Made by a program: the position numbers and the translations under genes. A stretch of DNA of 64,000 nt from Limnohabitans sp. T6-5 (GTDB lineage Bacteria > Pseudomonadota > Gammaproteobacteria > Burkholderiales > Burkholderiaceae_C): contig NZ_NERV01000001.1 in NCBI RefSeq assembly GCF_003063315.1, forward strand, positions 186,001 to 250,000, read 5' to 3'. The notes under the pieces are model-generated. The model made no database searches and was not told the origin of the DNA. It saw nothing but the letters and a program-made list of their open reading frames with translations. Below, piece by piece: positions 32,481 to 42,949 of the stretch. Positions within the stretch are counted from its first letter, which is position 1, and the number at the start of each line of letters is the position of its first letter.

Positions 32481-33599
32481 TCAACCCAGCCGGGCGCAGA
32501 CCTCTTGCGCAATCGCCAGCGAGCTGGTCAAGCCCGGCGACTCGATGCCCAGCAGGTTCACCAGCCCCGGCACGCCATGCTCGGCGGGGCCTTGGATCAT
32601 GAAGTCGGCAGCCGCTTCGTGCGGTGCATTGATCTTGGGTCGCATGCCTGCATAACCCGCCTGCAAAGCGCCATCGGCCAAACCCGGCCAATACTTGCGC
32701 ACCTCGGCATAAAAGGCGTCGCCCCGGCGCGGGTCAACTTGCAAGTCCGTGGGGTCCTCGACCCATTGCACGTCAGGCCCGAACTTGGCCTGCCCGCCCA
32801 AGTCCAGCGTCAGGTGCACACCCAAACCGGCTTTTTCGGGCACGGGGTAGATCAAGCGGGAGAACGGCACCTTACCCGCCAGGGTGAAATAGTTGCCCTT
32901 AGCGAAATGCGCTGACGGCAGCAGGCTTTTGTCCAACCCGTCCATGCGCTCGGCCAGCGCGACGGCATTCAGACCTGCGGCGTTGACCAGCACTTGGCAC
33001 GCCAGCTCGGTGCCGTCTTGCGTGGTCACGCGGATCGGGTGCGTGGCGGTGCCGTGCTTCACGCCAATGCGCTGCACGGGTGATACCAGCGCCAGCAGAC
33101 CGCCTGCGTTTTCCATATCGCCTTGCAGGGCGAGCATCAGGCCGTGGCTGTCCACCACGCCCGTGCTGGGCGAAAGCAGCGCCGCGTCGCAAGAGAGCGT
33201 TGGTTCCATCGCCTGGGCCTGGGCAGCCGTGAGTTTTTGCAAATCATGCACACCGTTGGCCGCGGCTTTGGCGACGATGCCGTCCAGCGCCAGCACTTGC
33301 TCAGGAGTTGTGGCCACGATCAGCTTGCCCAGCCGCTGGTGCGCCACGCCGCGCTCAACGCAATAGGCGTAAAGCATTTGCTTGCCTTGCACACACAGCC
33401 GCGCCTTGAGCGAGCCAGCAGGGTAATAAATGCCCGCGTGGATGACCTCGCTGTTGCGCGAGCTGGTGCCCGTGCCGATGGCGTTTTCCGATTCGAGCAC
33501 CATCACCTCGCGGCCCGAGAGCGCCAGCGCCCGCCCCACCGCCAGGCCGACCACGCCGGCCCCGATCACCACAGCATCGATTTGTTCCATGGGCAGCAT
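32481..33599 (-). CDS. FAD-dependent oxidoreductase, L-2-hydroxyglutarate oxidase-like
   Basis: 372 residues of the DAO/glycerol-3-phosphate-dehydrogenase fold. FAD box '[20 protein letters not shown]' with '[20 protein letters not shown]', then '[20 protein letters not shown]', typical for LhgO-like enzymes, and the C-terminal '[20 protein letters not shown]'. Likely oxidises a 2-hydroxy acid such as L-2-hydroxyglutarate, passing electrons to quinone; substrate is inferred from resemblance only. ATG 33590 (MEQID) is an equally good start. Confidence 0.85.
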   Translation of the reverse strand: MLPMEQIDAVVIGAGVVGLAVGRALALSGREVMVLESENAIGTGTSSRNSEVIHAGIYYPAGSLKARLCVQGKQMLYAYCVERGVAHQRLGKLIVATTPEQVLALDGIVAKAAANGVHDLQKLTAAQAQAMEPTLSCDAALLSPSTGVVDSHGLMLALQGDMENAGGLLALVSPVQRIGVKHGTATHPIRVTTQDGTELACQVLVNAAGLNAVALAERMDGLDKSLLPSAHFAKGNYFTLAGKVPFSRLIYPVPEKAGLGVHLTLDLGGQAKFGPDVQWVEDPTDLQVDPRRGDAFYAEVRKYWPGLADGALQAGYAGMRPKINAPHEAAADFMIQGPAEHGVPGLVNLLGIESPGLTSSLAIAQEVCARLG

Positions 33600-33621
33600 T
33601 GTGGCTCAGAGAGCGGTGTCA

Positions 33622-33697
33622 TGTAGGAGCGGCGCCCTCGCCGCGATAGGCCTCTCGCAGACCACAAGCCATCGCCCCGAGGGCGGGGCTCCCACAC
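33622..33697. repeat. GGAGCGGCGCCCTCGCCGCGAT-type palindromic repeat, copy 2
   Basis: TGTAGGAGCGGCGCCCTCGC at the left and an inverted GAGGGCGGGGCTCCCACAC at the right, enclosing about 30 bases. Confidence 0.85.
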
Positions 33698-33811
33698 AAG
33701 GCAAGGCGACCTCAAAAGAGGTAGATCCGCCCCAAGAGGTGACACCCGCAAGACAGACACCCGCACCGAGCGCAGGCAGACTGCCAGTCATTCAAACAAG
33801 GAGATAGTTTC

Positions 33812-34573
33812 ATGTCGCTGTTCAATCTGAAAGGCAAAGTCGCCGTCGTCACGGGTTCCAGCCGGGGCATTGGCCGATCCATCGCACACCAGCTGGCCAA
33901 GCAAGGCGCCAAAGTGGTGGTATCCAGCCGCAAGCTGGATGCTTGCGAGGTCGTGGTCAAGGAGATTCAGGCCGCAGGCGGCGAGGCGATGGCGATGACC
34001 GCCAGTCTTTCGAGCAAAGAGCAGCTTCAAAACCTGATCGACCAAACCCGCCAAGCGTGGGGTCCCATCGACATCTTGGTGTGTAACGCGGCCACCAACC
34101 CCTATTACGGCCCCACCACGGGCATGAGCGACGAGGTGTTCGACAAGGTCATGCGCAACAACGTGCTGGCCAACACCTGGCTGTGCACCATGGTCTACCC
34201 CGACATGAAGGCCAAAAAGGACGGCGCCATCGTGATCGTGTCATCGATCGGTGGCCTGCACGGCTCGGCCATCATCGGGGCGTACAACATCTCCAAGGCA
34301 GCCGACATGCAACTGGCGCGCAACCTGGCGGTGGAATGGGGTCCAGACAACATCCGGGTGAACTGCATCGCCCCGGGCTTGATCAAAACCGACTTTGCCA
34401 AGGCCCTGCACGAGGACCCTGTGCTGAGCGCCAAGTACAACAACGAAACGCCGCTGCGCCGCATGGGCGAGGCCGATGACATTGGCGGCATCGCGGTGTT
34501 TTTGGCCAGCCCGGCCGGGCAGTACGTGACGGGTCAGACCATCGTGGCCGACGGTGGGATGATGATTCGCTGA
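33812..34573 (+). CDS. Short-chain dehydrogenase/reductase
   Basis: 253 residues, classical SDR. Cofactor loop 'TGSSRGIG' at 14-21, 'VCNAATNPYYG' near 90-100, catalytic Ser145, Tyr158 and Lys162 ('SSIGGLHGSAIIGAYNISKA'), and 'NCIAPGLIKTDFAKAL'. AAGGAG lies 10 bases before the ATG. It resembles reductases of the DHRS4/FabG-like group. Its substrate cannot be deduced; neighbours on both sides point the other way. Confidence 0.9.
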   Translation: MSLFNLKGKVAVVTGSSRGIGRSIAHQLAKQGAKVVVSSRKLDACEVVVKEIQAAGGEAMAMTASLSSKEQLQNLIDQTRQAWGPIDILVCNAATNPYYGPTTGMSDEVFDKVMRNNVLANTWLCTMVYPDMKAKKDGAIVIVSSIGGLHGSAIIGAYNISKAADMQLARNLAVEWGPDNIRVNCIAPGLIKTDFAKALHEDPVLSAKYNNETPLRRMGEADDIGGIAVFLASPAGQYVTGQTIVADGGMMIR

Positions 34574-34599
34574 GTGCAAACCACTGCAATTACGTAACA

Positions 34600-34686
34600 G
34601 GTCGGACTCTGCGAGTACCGACCCGCAAAACCATTCACGTCATCACTGAACAAGTTGTTGTAGGTCGGCGGTCGAAGACTCCGACA
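34600..34686. repeat. GTCGG palindromic intergenic repeat (GGTCTTCGACC variant)
   Basis: Starts GGTCGGACTCTGCGAGTACC and ends GTAGGTCGGCGGTCGAAGAC with CCGACAT: two facing copies of the dispersed 'TGTCGGGGTCTTCGACCGCC' element. Confidence 0.75.
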
Positions 34687-34735
34687 TGCAATGCCTGACC
34701 GCTATCGCCTGCCGCAGCGCAAGTACTTATTGCCC

Positions 34736-35506
34736 TCACAACAAAGGCCGCAACTCACGCGCCGCGTCCAGCAGCAAGGGCAACCACTTGCGCTCCACCG
34801 CACCGTCCGACAACTGTTCGGCAGTGCCCACCACATTCAACGCAGCCAACGTCTGTCCTTGCATGTTGCGCAAGGGCACAGCCAATGCTTGGATACCCAA
34901 CTCGTGCGCATCGCGGGCCAGGCAGTAATCGTCCAGTCTCACCTTGTCAATCAATGTCTTGAAACGCGCCAAGCCCACTTCCGTTTGTGGGGTGATACGA
35001 GCCAGCTCGCGGCCCTTGAGCCAGACGTTGAACTCGGCCTTGGGCCAGCACGCCAACAGCATGCGCCCGGTGGACGTGGCGTGTGCGGGCAAACGCGCCC
35101 CCAAGTGCAGGCCATAGGCCAGTTGCCTCACGGGTTCGGCCACACCTGCGCTGCGTGCCACGATCACGCCCTCACCGCCATCTAGCACCACAGCGCTGAA
35201 GGCCGCTTGCGTTTGCTGCGCCAGGCGGTTGAGCGTGGGCTGCAGCGTGCGCGGCAGGCGCGAGGTGGCCATGTAGCTGCCCGCAAAGCGCAACACTCGG
35301 GCCGACAACCAATAGTGGCTGCCGTCGGTTTCCAAATAGCCCAGTTCGGCCAGCGTGAGCAAATGCCGCCGCGCCGCCGCCCGCGTGATGCCGGTGCGCT
35401 GCGATGCCAGCGTGGCGTTCAGGCGCTGGCGTTCGGTGTCAAAGGCTTCGAGCACGGCCAGGCCTTTGGCCAGGCCTTCGATGTAGTCCGCTTTGGCTAT
35501 CGTCAT
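34736..35506 (-). CDS. IclR-family regulator, PobR/PcaU-like
   Basis: 256 residues from ATG 35506. N-terminal winged helix ('IEGLAKGLAVLEAFDTERQR', 'LASQRTGITRAAARRHLLTL', 'AELGYLETDGSHYWLSARVL') and the IclR effector domain ('ARLPAHATSTGRMLLACWPK', 'CLARDAHELGIQALAVPLRN'). It is divergent from pobA, and IclR proteins of this branch activate pobA or pca genes when bound to 4-hydroxybenzoate or protocatechuate, so regulation of pobA is the natural reading. A possible binding site is GTCAA-N5-TTGAC at 35601-35615. Confidence 0.85.
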   Translation of the reverse strand: MTIAKADYIEGLAKGLAVLEAFDTERQRLNATLASQRTGITRAAARRHLLTLAELGYLETDGSHYWLSARVLRFAGSYMATSRLPRTLQPTLNRLAQQTQAAFSAVVLDGGEGVIVARSAGVAEPVRQLAYGLHLGARLPAHATSTGRMLLACWPKAEFNVWLKGRELARITPQTEVGLARFKTLIDKVRLDDYCLARDAHELGIQALAVPLRNMQGQTLAALNVVGTAEQLSDGAVERKWLPLLLDAARELRPLL

Positions 35507-35527
35507 GGTTGAAGATGCTCCAGAGAG

Positions 35528-35591
35528 ATGTCGGGGCTGAAGCCACCGATCCACAGGAAATTTCTTGGGTCGGTGGCTTCAGCCCCGACAT
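35528..35591. repeat. Perfect long palindrome of the GTCGGGGCTGAAGCC family
   Basis: Arms 35528-35549 and 35570-35591 are exact 22-base inverted copies (core TGTCGGGGCTGAAGCCACCG) around a 20-base loop. It lies between the IclR start and the pobA start. Confidence 0.92.
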
Positions 35592-35614
35592 GGTTTGTAA
35601 GTCAACTCAATTGA

Positions 35615-36949
<1,335 letters not shown>

Positions 36950-36967
36950 ACGGCGAGATATCCCCCT

Positions 36968-37049
36968 TGTAGGAGCGACGCCCCCGTCGCGATAGAACCC
37001 GTGCACAAGCCCTGGTTCATCCATCGCGGCGAGGGCGCCGCTCCCACAA
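36968..37049. repeat. GGAGCGGCGCCCTCGCCGCGAT-type palindromic repeat, copy 3
   Basis: TTGTAGGAGCGACGCCCCCG at the left; CATCGCGGCGAGGGCGCCGC then TCCCACAA at the right. Fills the gap between pobA and the next gene. Confidence 0.85.
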
Positions 37050-37080
37050 AACCAGAGCCCATTCACACTATGATCTGTAC

Positions 37081-37947
37081 ATGAGCACTACCAAAACCCT
37101 TCGCGGCATCCGTGTCGTCAGCCTGGCCCTCAACCTGCCCGGCCCTGCGGCCCTGATGCGGCTGGCCCAAATGGGCGCCAGCTGCACCAAGATCAACCCG
37201 CCCTCTGGCGACCCCATGCAGCACTACACGCCCGATGGTTATGCGCTGATGCACCAGGGCGTGAAACACCACACACTGGACCTTAAAACCGAGGCAGGCC
37301 AAGCCGCCTTGCACAAACTATTGCCCAAGACCGATGTGCTGCTGACTTCGTTCCGCCCTTCGGCCCTGACCAAGCTGGGCCTGAGCTGGAAGACCCTGCA
37401 CAAGCAATACCCCGCGCTCAGCCTGATCGAAGTGGTCGGTGCCCCCGGCCCGCTGGCCGAGATCCCGGGTCACGATCTGACGTACCAAGCCGAAGTGGGC
37501 TTGGTCAACGGCATGGACCTGCCCCCGAGTTTGTTTGCCGACATGGGCGGCGCACTCATGGCCAGCGAAGCAACCCTCAAGGCGATCATCTCGCTCAAAA
37601 CCACGGGCAAAGGCTCGCGCCACGAAGTGGCCTTGTCTGACGCCGCCGCCTGGCTGGCCCTGCCCCGCCAGCTGCGCATGACCACGCCCGACGGTGCGGT
37701 GGGCGGTGCGCACGCGGGCTACCGCATCTATGCCTGCAAGAACGGCCGCGTGGCCGTGGCGGCGCTGGAGCCGCACTTTGCGGTCAGCCTGTGCGAAGCC
37801 GCTGGCGTCCAGCTGTCGCACCCGGTCAAAGACCTGTTCAAGCCCGCGACCCGCAAAGCCATCGAAGCCTTCTTGGCAAGCCAAACGCGTGCCCAGCTGG
37901 ACAAGCTGGCCACGGCCAAAGACATCCCGCTGATGACCCTCAAATAA
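37081..37947 (+). CDS. CaiB/BaiF-family CoA-transferase, short form
   Basis: 288 residues, against about 360-400 for the family. Kept features: 'GIRVVSLALNLPGPAALMRL' at the start, 'GHDLTYQAEVGLVNGM' with the catalytic Asp, 'FADMGGALMASEATLKAIIS', 'AHAGYRIYACKNGRVAVAAL' near the C-terminus. The usual segments between the second and third of these, and the C-terminal fold-back, are short. It may be active on a small acyl-CoA or be an alpha-methylacyl-CoA-racemase-like relic. Convergent with an enoyl-CoA hydratase gene. Confidence 0.78.
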   Translation: MSTTKTLRGIRVVSLALNLPGPAALMRLAQMGASCTKINPPSGDPMQHYTPDGYALMHQGVKHHTLDLKTEAGQAALHKLLPKTDVLLTSFRPSALTKLGLSWKTLHKQYPALSLIEVVGAPGPLAEIPGHDLTYQAEVGLVNGMDLPPSLFADMGGALMASEATLKAIISLKTTGKGSRHEVALSDAAAWLALPRQLRMTTPDGAVGGAHAGYRIYACKNGRVAVAALEPHFAVSLCEAAGVQLSHPVKDLFKPATRKAIEAFLASQTRAQLDKLATAKDIPLMTLK

Positions 37948-37969
37948 GCCGCTACCAGCGGCGGCCAAC

Positions 37970-38782
37970 TCATTGGCCCGTGAATTGCGGGGCGCGTTTT
38001 TCCATGAAATGCGCCACGCCTTCGCGGAAGTCATCACTGACGAAACTGCGGGCCATCTCGGCGTTGGCCTGACGGGTGTTTTCTGCCAAGGTCTGGAACG
38101 GCGCCTCGTACTGCTGGCGCTTGATGACGGCCATCGAGCGCGGCGACACGTTGTCCACCAAGTCACGCGCATAGGCGTAAGTTGCGGCGGCCAAAGCCTC
38201 AGGCGCAAACACCTTGTTGACCAAACCCATGGCCTGCGCCTCGGGGGCCAGCACCTTGCGGGCCGACAGCAGCAAATCCATCGCGTTGGCGTGGCCCACG
38301 ATGCGGGGCAACATCCAGCTCAGGCCATGCTCGGCAATCAGCCCGCGCCTTGAAAACGCGGTGGTGAACACCGCGTTGTCGGCTGCAAAGCGGATGTCGC
38401 AATACAAGGCATGCACCAGCCCAATGCCTGCTGTGGCGCCATTGAGCATGCCGATCACGGGCTTGGGGATCGCCGGGTAAAACCCATAACGCGTCTGGTA
38501 GTCCAGCCGCTGGTTCACATCCAAAGGTTTCGTCCATGTCGTGGCGGTGATGTCGCTCGGGTCCAAGCCCTTGAGCAAATCCATGTCGGCCCCCGCGCAA
38601 AAGCCCCGCCCTGCCCCTGTGAGCACGATGGCGCGCACACCGTCGTCTGCGGCGGCCGCGTCCATGGCCAGGCGCACCTCGCGCTCCATGACGTTGGTCC
38701 AGGCATTGAGCTTGTCGGGTCGGTTCAAGGTGATGGTCGCGATGCGGTGCTCGACGTTGTAGGTGATGTCTTGGTAAGTCAT
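37970..38782 (-). CDS. Enoyl-CoA hydratase/isomerase
   Basis: 270 residues from ATG 38782. Crotonase fold: 'RIATITLNRPDKLNAWTNVM', 'LTGAGRGFCAGADMDLLKGL' (first oxyanion loop), 'PVIGMLNGATAGIGLVHALY' (second oxyanion loop) and 'SRRGLIAEHGLSWMLPRIVG'. The second catalytic Glu position carries 'AEHG', as in hydratases. C-terminal 'FMEKRAPQFTGQ' is also typical. Heads a minus-strand group with the SnoaL-like gene; pathway unknown. Confidence 0.9.
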   Translation of the reverse strand: MTYQDITYNVEHRIATITLNRPDKLNAWTNVMEREVRLAMDAAAADDGVRAIVLTGAGRGFCAGADMDLLKGLDPSDITATTWTKPLDVNQRLDYQTRYGFYPAIPKPVIGMLNGATAGIGLVHALYCDIRFAADNAVFTTAFSRRGLIAEHGLSWMLPRIVGHANAMDLLLSARKVLAPEAQAMGLVNKVFAPEALAAATYAYARDLVDNVSPRSMAVIKRQQYEAPFQTLAENTRQANAEMARSFVSDDFREGVAHFMEKRAPQFTGQ

Positions 38783-38813
38783 GGCAAATCCTTTCAAAGC
38801 AGCATTGAACAAT

Positions 38814-39311
38814 TCACACGGTGCGTTTGCCACGGGCCAAAAACGCTTGGGTGGCGGGCTGGTCCAGCAGCTGCTGGCTCCAGCGCTTGAGCACCTTTTC
38901 CAGGCGTGGCGCAGCCACCCCCAGCTGCACCATGGCCACACCGCCATTGACCGATTCGCTGTAGTCGCAGATCAGCCCGTCACGCAGCTCAAAACGGCTG
39001 ATGCCGTCGATCACCACCTGCCGCCCCGCAAATTCAGGCACCTTGGAGGTGAAACTCGACAAAGACCGTGCATACGCCAGATGCCCTTGGCACACGGGCT
39101 CGAACATCTCCCAGCGGTAATCCGGTCCGGCATCGCGGTGAAACAGGTCGTTCATCATGTGGGCGATGTCGGCACGGCCCGTGTGGTCTCCGTAGATGTA
39201 GTCGTGGTAGACACCGTCGGGCGTGAAGCACTGGGCAAAGGCCTCGCCATCGCCCGCTTCGGCGGCGGCAGAAAACCGCTTGAGCAAGGCCTCGAAATCG
39301 TGTTGTTCCAT
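38814..39311 (-). CDS. SnoaL/NTF2-like protein
   Basis: 165 residues. The first 130 form a cone-shaped NTF2-like fold: 'FEALLKRFSAAAEAGDGEAF', 'AQCFTPDGVYHDYIYGDHTG', 'IDGISRFELRDGLICDYSES'. Such domains are small ligand-binding enzymes (isomerase, hydratase or cyclase types). It lies 32 bases upstream of the enoyl-CoA hydratase gene on the same strand and is probably co-transcribed with it. Confidence 0.8.
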   Translation of the reverse strand: MEQHDFEALLKRFSAAAEAGDGEAFAQCFTPDGVYHDYIYGDHTGRADIAHMMNDLFHRDAGPDYRWEMFEPVCQGHLAYARSLSSFTSKVPEFAGRQVVIDGISRFELRDGLICDYSESVNGGVAMVQLGVAAPRLEKVLKRWSQQLLDQPATQAFLARGKRTV

Positions 39312-39337
39312 GATGTTGTCTCCTGTCGTAGTTCACT

Positions 39338-40561
39338 TCAATCGGGCAAAGGGTCAGGCAATCGCTTGAGTGTGCGCACCTTGGACGCGCTGATGATGAC
39401 GGCCTGCAGCCCAAAGCCCAGCACCACACACCACAGGCTGACCGAGGCCGGAAAATACACCCCCAACAAGCCGCCCAGCGCCGCGCCCAAAGGCCGTGCG
39501 CCCGTGCTCGCCACGATGATGATGGATGTGACCCGCCCGATCATGGCGCGCGGCGTGACGGTCTGGCGCAAAGTGGTCGAGGTGATGACCCACAGGATCG
39601 GGCCGGCACCGTACAAAAAATAAGACAAAGCGGCCACCCAGCCGTGCGGCCAATACAGGGTGAGCGCCATGGTGATGGCCGCCAGCACCGAGAAATAAGG
39701 CCCCACCAAAATCGCCTGCCCAAAGGGCAATGCCGCCACCACGCGCGGTGCCAGCAAAGACCCCACGATCATGCCCACGCCATACAAAGCCAGCGTCACC
39801 CCCACACCACTGGCATCCAGCCCCAGGTCGTTGATGGCATAGGGCACATAAGCCGCTTGCAGCATGAACCACGAGATGTTCCAGGCCACCGAGCAAAACA
39901 CCATGGGCCTGAGCAAATCGCTCTGCCACACCCACTTGGCACCGTCTTGCAACTCCAGCAAGGGGTGGCGCGCAGGCATGGCAGCGCGCGCAGGCTCAGC
40001 AATGCCGCGCAAGCACAACACCGCAGCCACCGACAACATGCCCGACAGCACAAACGCGGCCGACGCCCCGGTCCAAGCGATCAGCGCACCGGCCAAAGCA
40101 GGCCCCGCGGCAAAGGCGGCGCTGCGTGCCAGCTCCAAGCGGCCATTGGCACGCGCCAGCCCTTCCACCTGCACCAAAGCAGGCACCAGCGATGGCGCGG
40201 CCACGCTGAACGCCACCGTGCCCACAGCCGCCATGAAGCCGATGACAGCCAGGGCCATGATCGAAACATGTCCTGTGAGAATCAAAGCCAACAAGAGCAA
40301 CAAGGCCAGTGCCCGCAAGGCCTCGGCCAAGGCCATCAGGCGTGTGCGCGAAGTGCGGTCAGCCAGCAGCCCCAATGGCATGGACATCAGCAAGAAAGGC
40401 AAAGACTGAACAGAGGCGAGCAAACCGATCTCACCTGGCCCCGCCTTGAGCATCAGCACCGCCACCATCGGCACAGCAGCCAGACTCAACTGCTCCGCCG
40501 ATTGGGCCAAGAGGTTGGACAAAGCCAAACGTTGAAATGAAACTGGAAAAGGGAGCGACAT
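39338..40561 (-). CDS. MFS transporter (DHA3/enterobactin-exporter-like)
   Basis: 407 residues from ATG 40561, supported by AAAGG 9 bases upstream; ATG 40585 is an alternative. About 12 membrane helices. The MFS loop motif appears as 'MPLGLLADRTSRTRLMALAE', and 'YVPYAINDLGLDASGVGVTL' and 'LAPRVVAALPFGQAILVGPY' mark the second half. The pattern fits drug or siderophore exporters of the EntS/DHA3 type. Substrate unknown. Divergent from the secreted hydrolase gene, with about 200 bases between. Confidence 0.88.
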   Translation of the reverse strand: MSLPFPVSFQRLALSNLLAQSAEQLSLAAVPMVAVLMLKAGPGEIGLLASVQSLPFLLMSMPLGLLADRTSRTRLMALAEALRALALLLLLALILTGHVSIMALAVIGFMAAVGTVAFSVAAPSLVPALVQVEGLARANGRLELARSAAFAAGPALAGALIAWTGASAAFVLSGMLSVAAVLCLRGIAEPARAAMPARHPLLELQDGAKWVWQSDLLRPMVFCSVAWNISWFMLQAAYVPYAINDLGLDASGVGVTLALYGVGMIVGSLLAPRVVAALPFGQAILVGPYFSVLAAITMALTLYWPHGWVAALSYFLYGAGPILWVITSTTLRQTVTPRAMIGRVTSIIIVASTGARPLGAALGGLLGVYFPASVSLWCVVLGFGLQAVIISASKVRTLKRLPDPLPD

Positions 40562-40764
40562 CAAAAACCTTTCGATGCTCACCATGCTAGAGCCTGCCTG
40601 CAAGGCAAGCAGTCGCGCATGCTTCAGGGGCAGGCGCTGCACTGTCACCAAGGCGGCTGATGAGGCCCTTGCAGCCCCACCCCTTGGGGTCTGCACCCTT
40701 GAAGCCCCTCGGCGATTCCGGTTGAATTGAACGCCACTGCCATCTGGCACATCTTGGAGCTTTC

Positions 40765-42876
40765 ATGAACGCATCCACCCCTTGGCTCTTGGCCACGGCC
40801 ATGCTCAGCCTGGCCAGCCACAACGCCCAAGCCCGTGTCACCCGCATCGTGATCGACGACACCCGGCCTGTTGCCGCATCACCTGCCGCGCCCGGCAAAC
40901 CTGCGGGCATCGCTTATGAGCAAGTCGTTGGCCGCGCCTTTGGCGAGCTGGACCCCAAACTCGCACAAAACGCCATCATCCAGGACATCGAACTGGCCAA
41001 AGACGCCGACGGCAAAGTCCGCTACATGGCGTCCTTTGTGATCTACAAGCCCGTGAACCTCAAAGACGCCAGCGGCCTGATGTGGCACGACGTGCCCAAC
41101 CGGGGCCGGGTGGGCTTGCCCGCTGAGCATGAGCTGGCGGCAGGCGACATCGGTCTGCTCAGCGCCTGGCAAGGTGACAACGCGGGCGCTACCGCTGTCA
41201 AACCCAAGGCCAGCATCGACGGCATGCAGTTTTTGCAAGTGCCTGTGGCGCGCAACGCCGACGGCAGCACCGTCCAGGGCCAGGTGTTCGCCCGCATCGT
41301 CAACCGCGCAGGCCCGGCCTCGCAGCCGCTCATGGTGCAGACCAACCCTGTGCCCTACAAACCCGCGAGCCTCGACACCGCCAAAGCCACCCTGGTCTCT
41401 CGCGGGCGCGAGAACATGAATGGCGAAGTCTTTGACGAGCAAACCATCGCCCCCACCGACTGGGCCTGGGCCAAGTGCGACGCGCAAAACCCCTTTCCGG
41501 GCACGCCCGACCCCACACAGATTTGCCTGAAAAACGGCTTTGACGCCAAGCGCATGTACCAGGTCGTCTTCACGGCGCAAGACCCCTATGTGCTGGGCAT
41601 CGGCTTTGCCGCCTGGCGCGATGTGGCCGTGTTCTTCAAGCACGCCAAGGCCGACGACGCGGGCACCCCCAACCCGGTGGCCAGCACCGTCACGCACAGC
41701 ATTGCGCGGGGCATCTCGCAGTCAGGCAACTACCTGCGAGGCTGGCTGCACCTGGGCTTCAACCAGGACGAAGCGGGTCAACAAGTGCACGAAGGCCTGT
41801 GGCCCATCATCGCGGGCCGCCGCATTGCGCTCAACTTCCGCTGGGCGCAGCCCGACGGCGTGTTGGAGCTGTACCAGGCAGGCAGCGAAGGCCCACAGTG
41901 GTGGCTGCCCCACCCCGACCCGGTGCGCGGCACACCCGCAGCAGGCATCCTGGACCGCTGCACCCAGACCCGCACCTGCCCCAAGATCATGGAGCATTTC
42001 GGCTCGGCCGAAGTCTGGGCTTTGAAGCTCACGCCCGAGTGGATCGGCACCGACGCCAAGCAAGATCTGCCCCTGCCCGCCAACGTCAAGCGCTATTACA
42101 TTGCCAGCAGCAACCACGGCGGTGGCGCGGGCGGCTTTGACACCAGCATTCCCGGTGCGGCCCTGCCCAAGGCAGGCCCCATGTGCCCAGGCAACAACTT
42201 TGGCCAGGGCCTGCTGCCTGCCAACCCTGTCCCGCACAAAGAGACTGTCAACGCCTTGCGCTTGCACTTTCGCCACTGGGTCATGAAAGGCACCGAGCCG
42301 CCCGCCAGCCGCTACCCCACGCTGGCCAAAAACCAGCTGGCCGTGGCCGAGAAAACCGCGCTGGGCTACCCCAGCCTGCCGGGCCTGCGCCCCACTGTGC
42401 CTGAGCGCGACTTCATCATGCCCGTGCACGATTACGACTGGGGCCCCGGCTTCAAGGCGGTGGATGGCTCGGGCGTGCCCAGCAATGCGCCACCCAAAAT
42501 CAAACAGGTGCTGACCATGTACGCGCCCAAAGTCGACGCCGACGGCAATGAACTGGGCGGCGTGCCCGTGGTGCTGCTCGATGCACCGCTGGGCACTTAC
42601 CTGGGCTGGAACGTGACAGCAGGCGGCGCCAAACCCTTCCACCAGGGCGAGATCTGCAACTACGTGGGCGGCATGGTGCCCTTTGCCAGGACCGCTGCCG
42701 AGCGTCAAGCCATCGGCGACACCCGCCCATCTTTGCAAGAGCGCTATGGCTCACACGAGGGCTATGTGCAAGCCGTGCGCAAGGCCACTGAACGCGCTGT
42801 GCAAGAACGCTTTTTGCTGCCTGAAGACGCGCTAGACCTGATCGACGCCGCGCAAAAGAGCGCTGTGTTGCGCTGA
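40765..42876 (+). CDS. Secreted alpha/beta-hydrolase-domain protein
   Basis: 703 residues with an N-terminal signal peptide (about 1-23, ending 'SHNAQA'). The nucleophile elbow is in 'RGISQSGNYLRGWLHLGF' (G-x-S-x-S-G). A conserved core 'GRRIALNFRWAQPDGVLELY', 'WALKLTPEWIGTDAKQDLPL', 'YYIASSNHGGGAGGF' and 'LGWNVTAGGAKPFHQGEICN' is shared by the large 'alpha/beta hydrolase domain-containing' family (Abhydrolase_10). Probably a periplasmic esterase or amidase; natural substrate unknown. Confidence 0.85.
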   Translation: MNASTPWLLATAMLSLASHNAQARVTRIVIDDTRPVAASPAAPGKPAGIAYEQVVGRAFGELDPKLAQNAIIQDIELAKDADGKVRYMASFVIYKPVNLKDASGLMWHDVPNRGRVGLPAEHELAAGDIGLLSAWQGDNAGATAVKPKASIDGMQFLQVPVARNADGSTVQGQVFARIVNRAGPASQPLMVQTNPVPYKPASLDTAKATLVSRGRENMNGEVFDEQTIAPTDWAWAKCDAQNPFPGTPDPTQICLKNGFDAKRMYQVVFTAQDPYVLGIGFAAWRDVAVFFKHAKADDAGTPNPVASTVTHSIARGISQSGNYLRGWLHLGFNQDEAGQQVHEGLWPIIAGRRIALNFRWAQPDGVLELYQAGSEGPQWWLPHPDPVRGTPAAGILDRCTQTRTCPKIMEHFGSAEVWALKLTPEWIGTDAKQDLPLPANVKRYYIASSNHGGGAGGFDTSIPGAALPKAGPMCPGNNFGQGLLPANPVPHKETVNALRLHFRHWVMKGTEPPASRYPTLAKNQLAVAEKTALGYPSLPGLRPTVPERDFIMPVHDYDWGPGFKAVDGSGVPSNAPPKIKQVLTMYAPKVDADGNELGGVPVVLLDAPLGTYLGWNVTAGGAKPFHQGEICNYVGGMVPFARTAAERQAIGDTRPSLQERYGSHEGYVQAVRKATERAVQERFLLPEDALDLIDAAQKSAVLR

Positions 42877-42897
42877 AAGCCTGCACATCAGGCCACT

Positions 42898-42925
42898 TGT
42901 CGGGGCTGAAGCCAGCGACCTACGG
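42898..42925. repeat. Single GTCGGGGCTGAAGCC element
   Basis: TTGTCGGGGCTGAAGCCAGC then GACCTAC: one half of the dispersed palindrome, between convergent genes. Confidence 0.75.
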
Positions 42926-42949
42926 GGTGACTTGGCGCCAATTTTTCAG

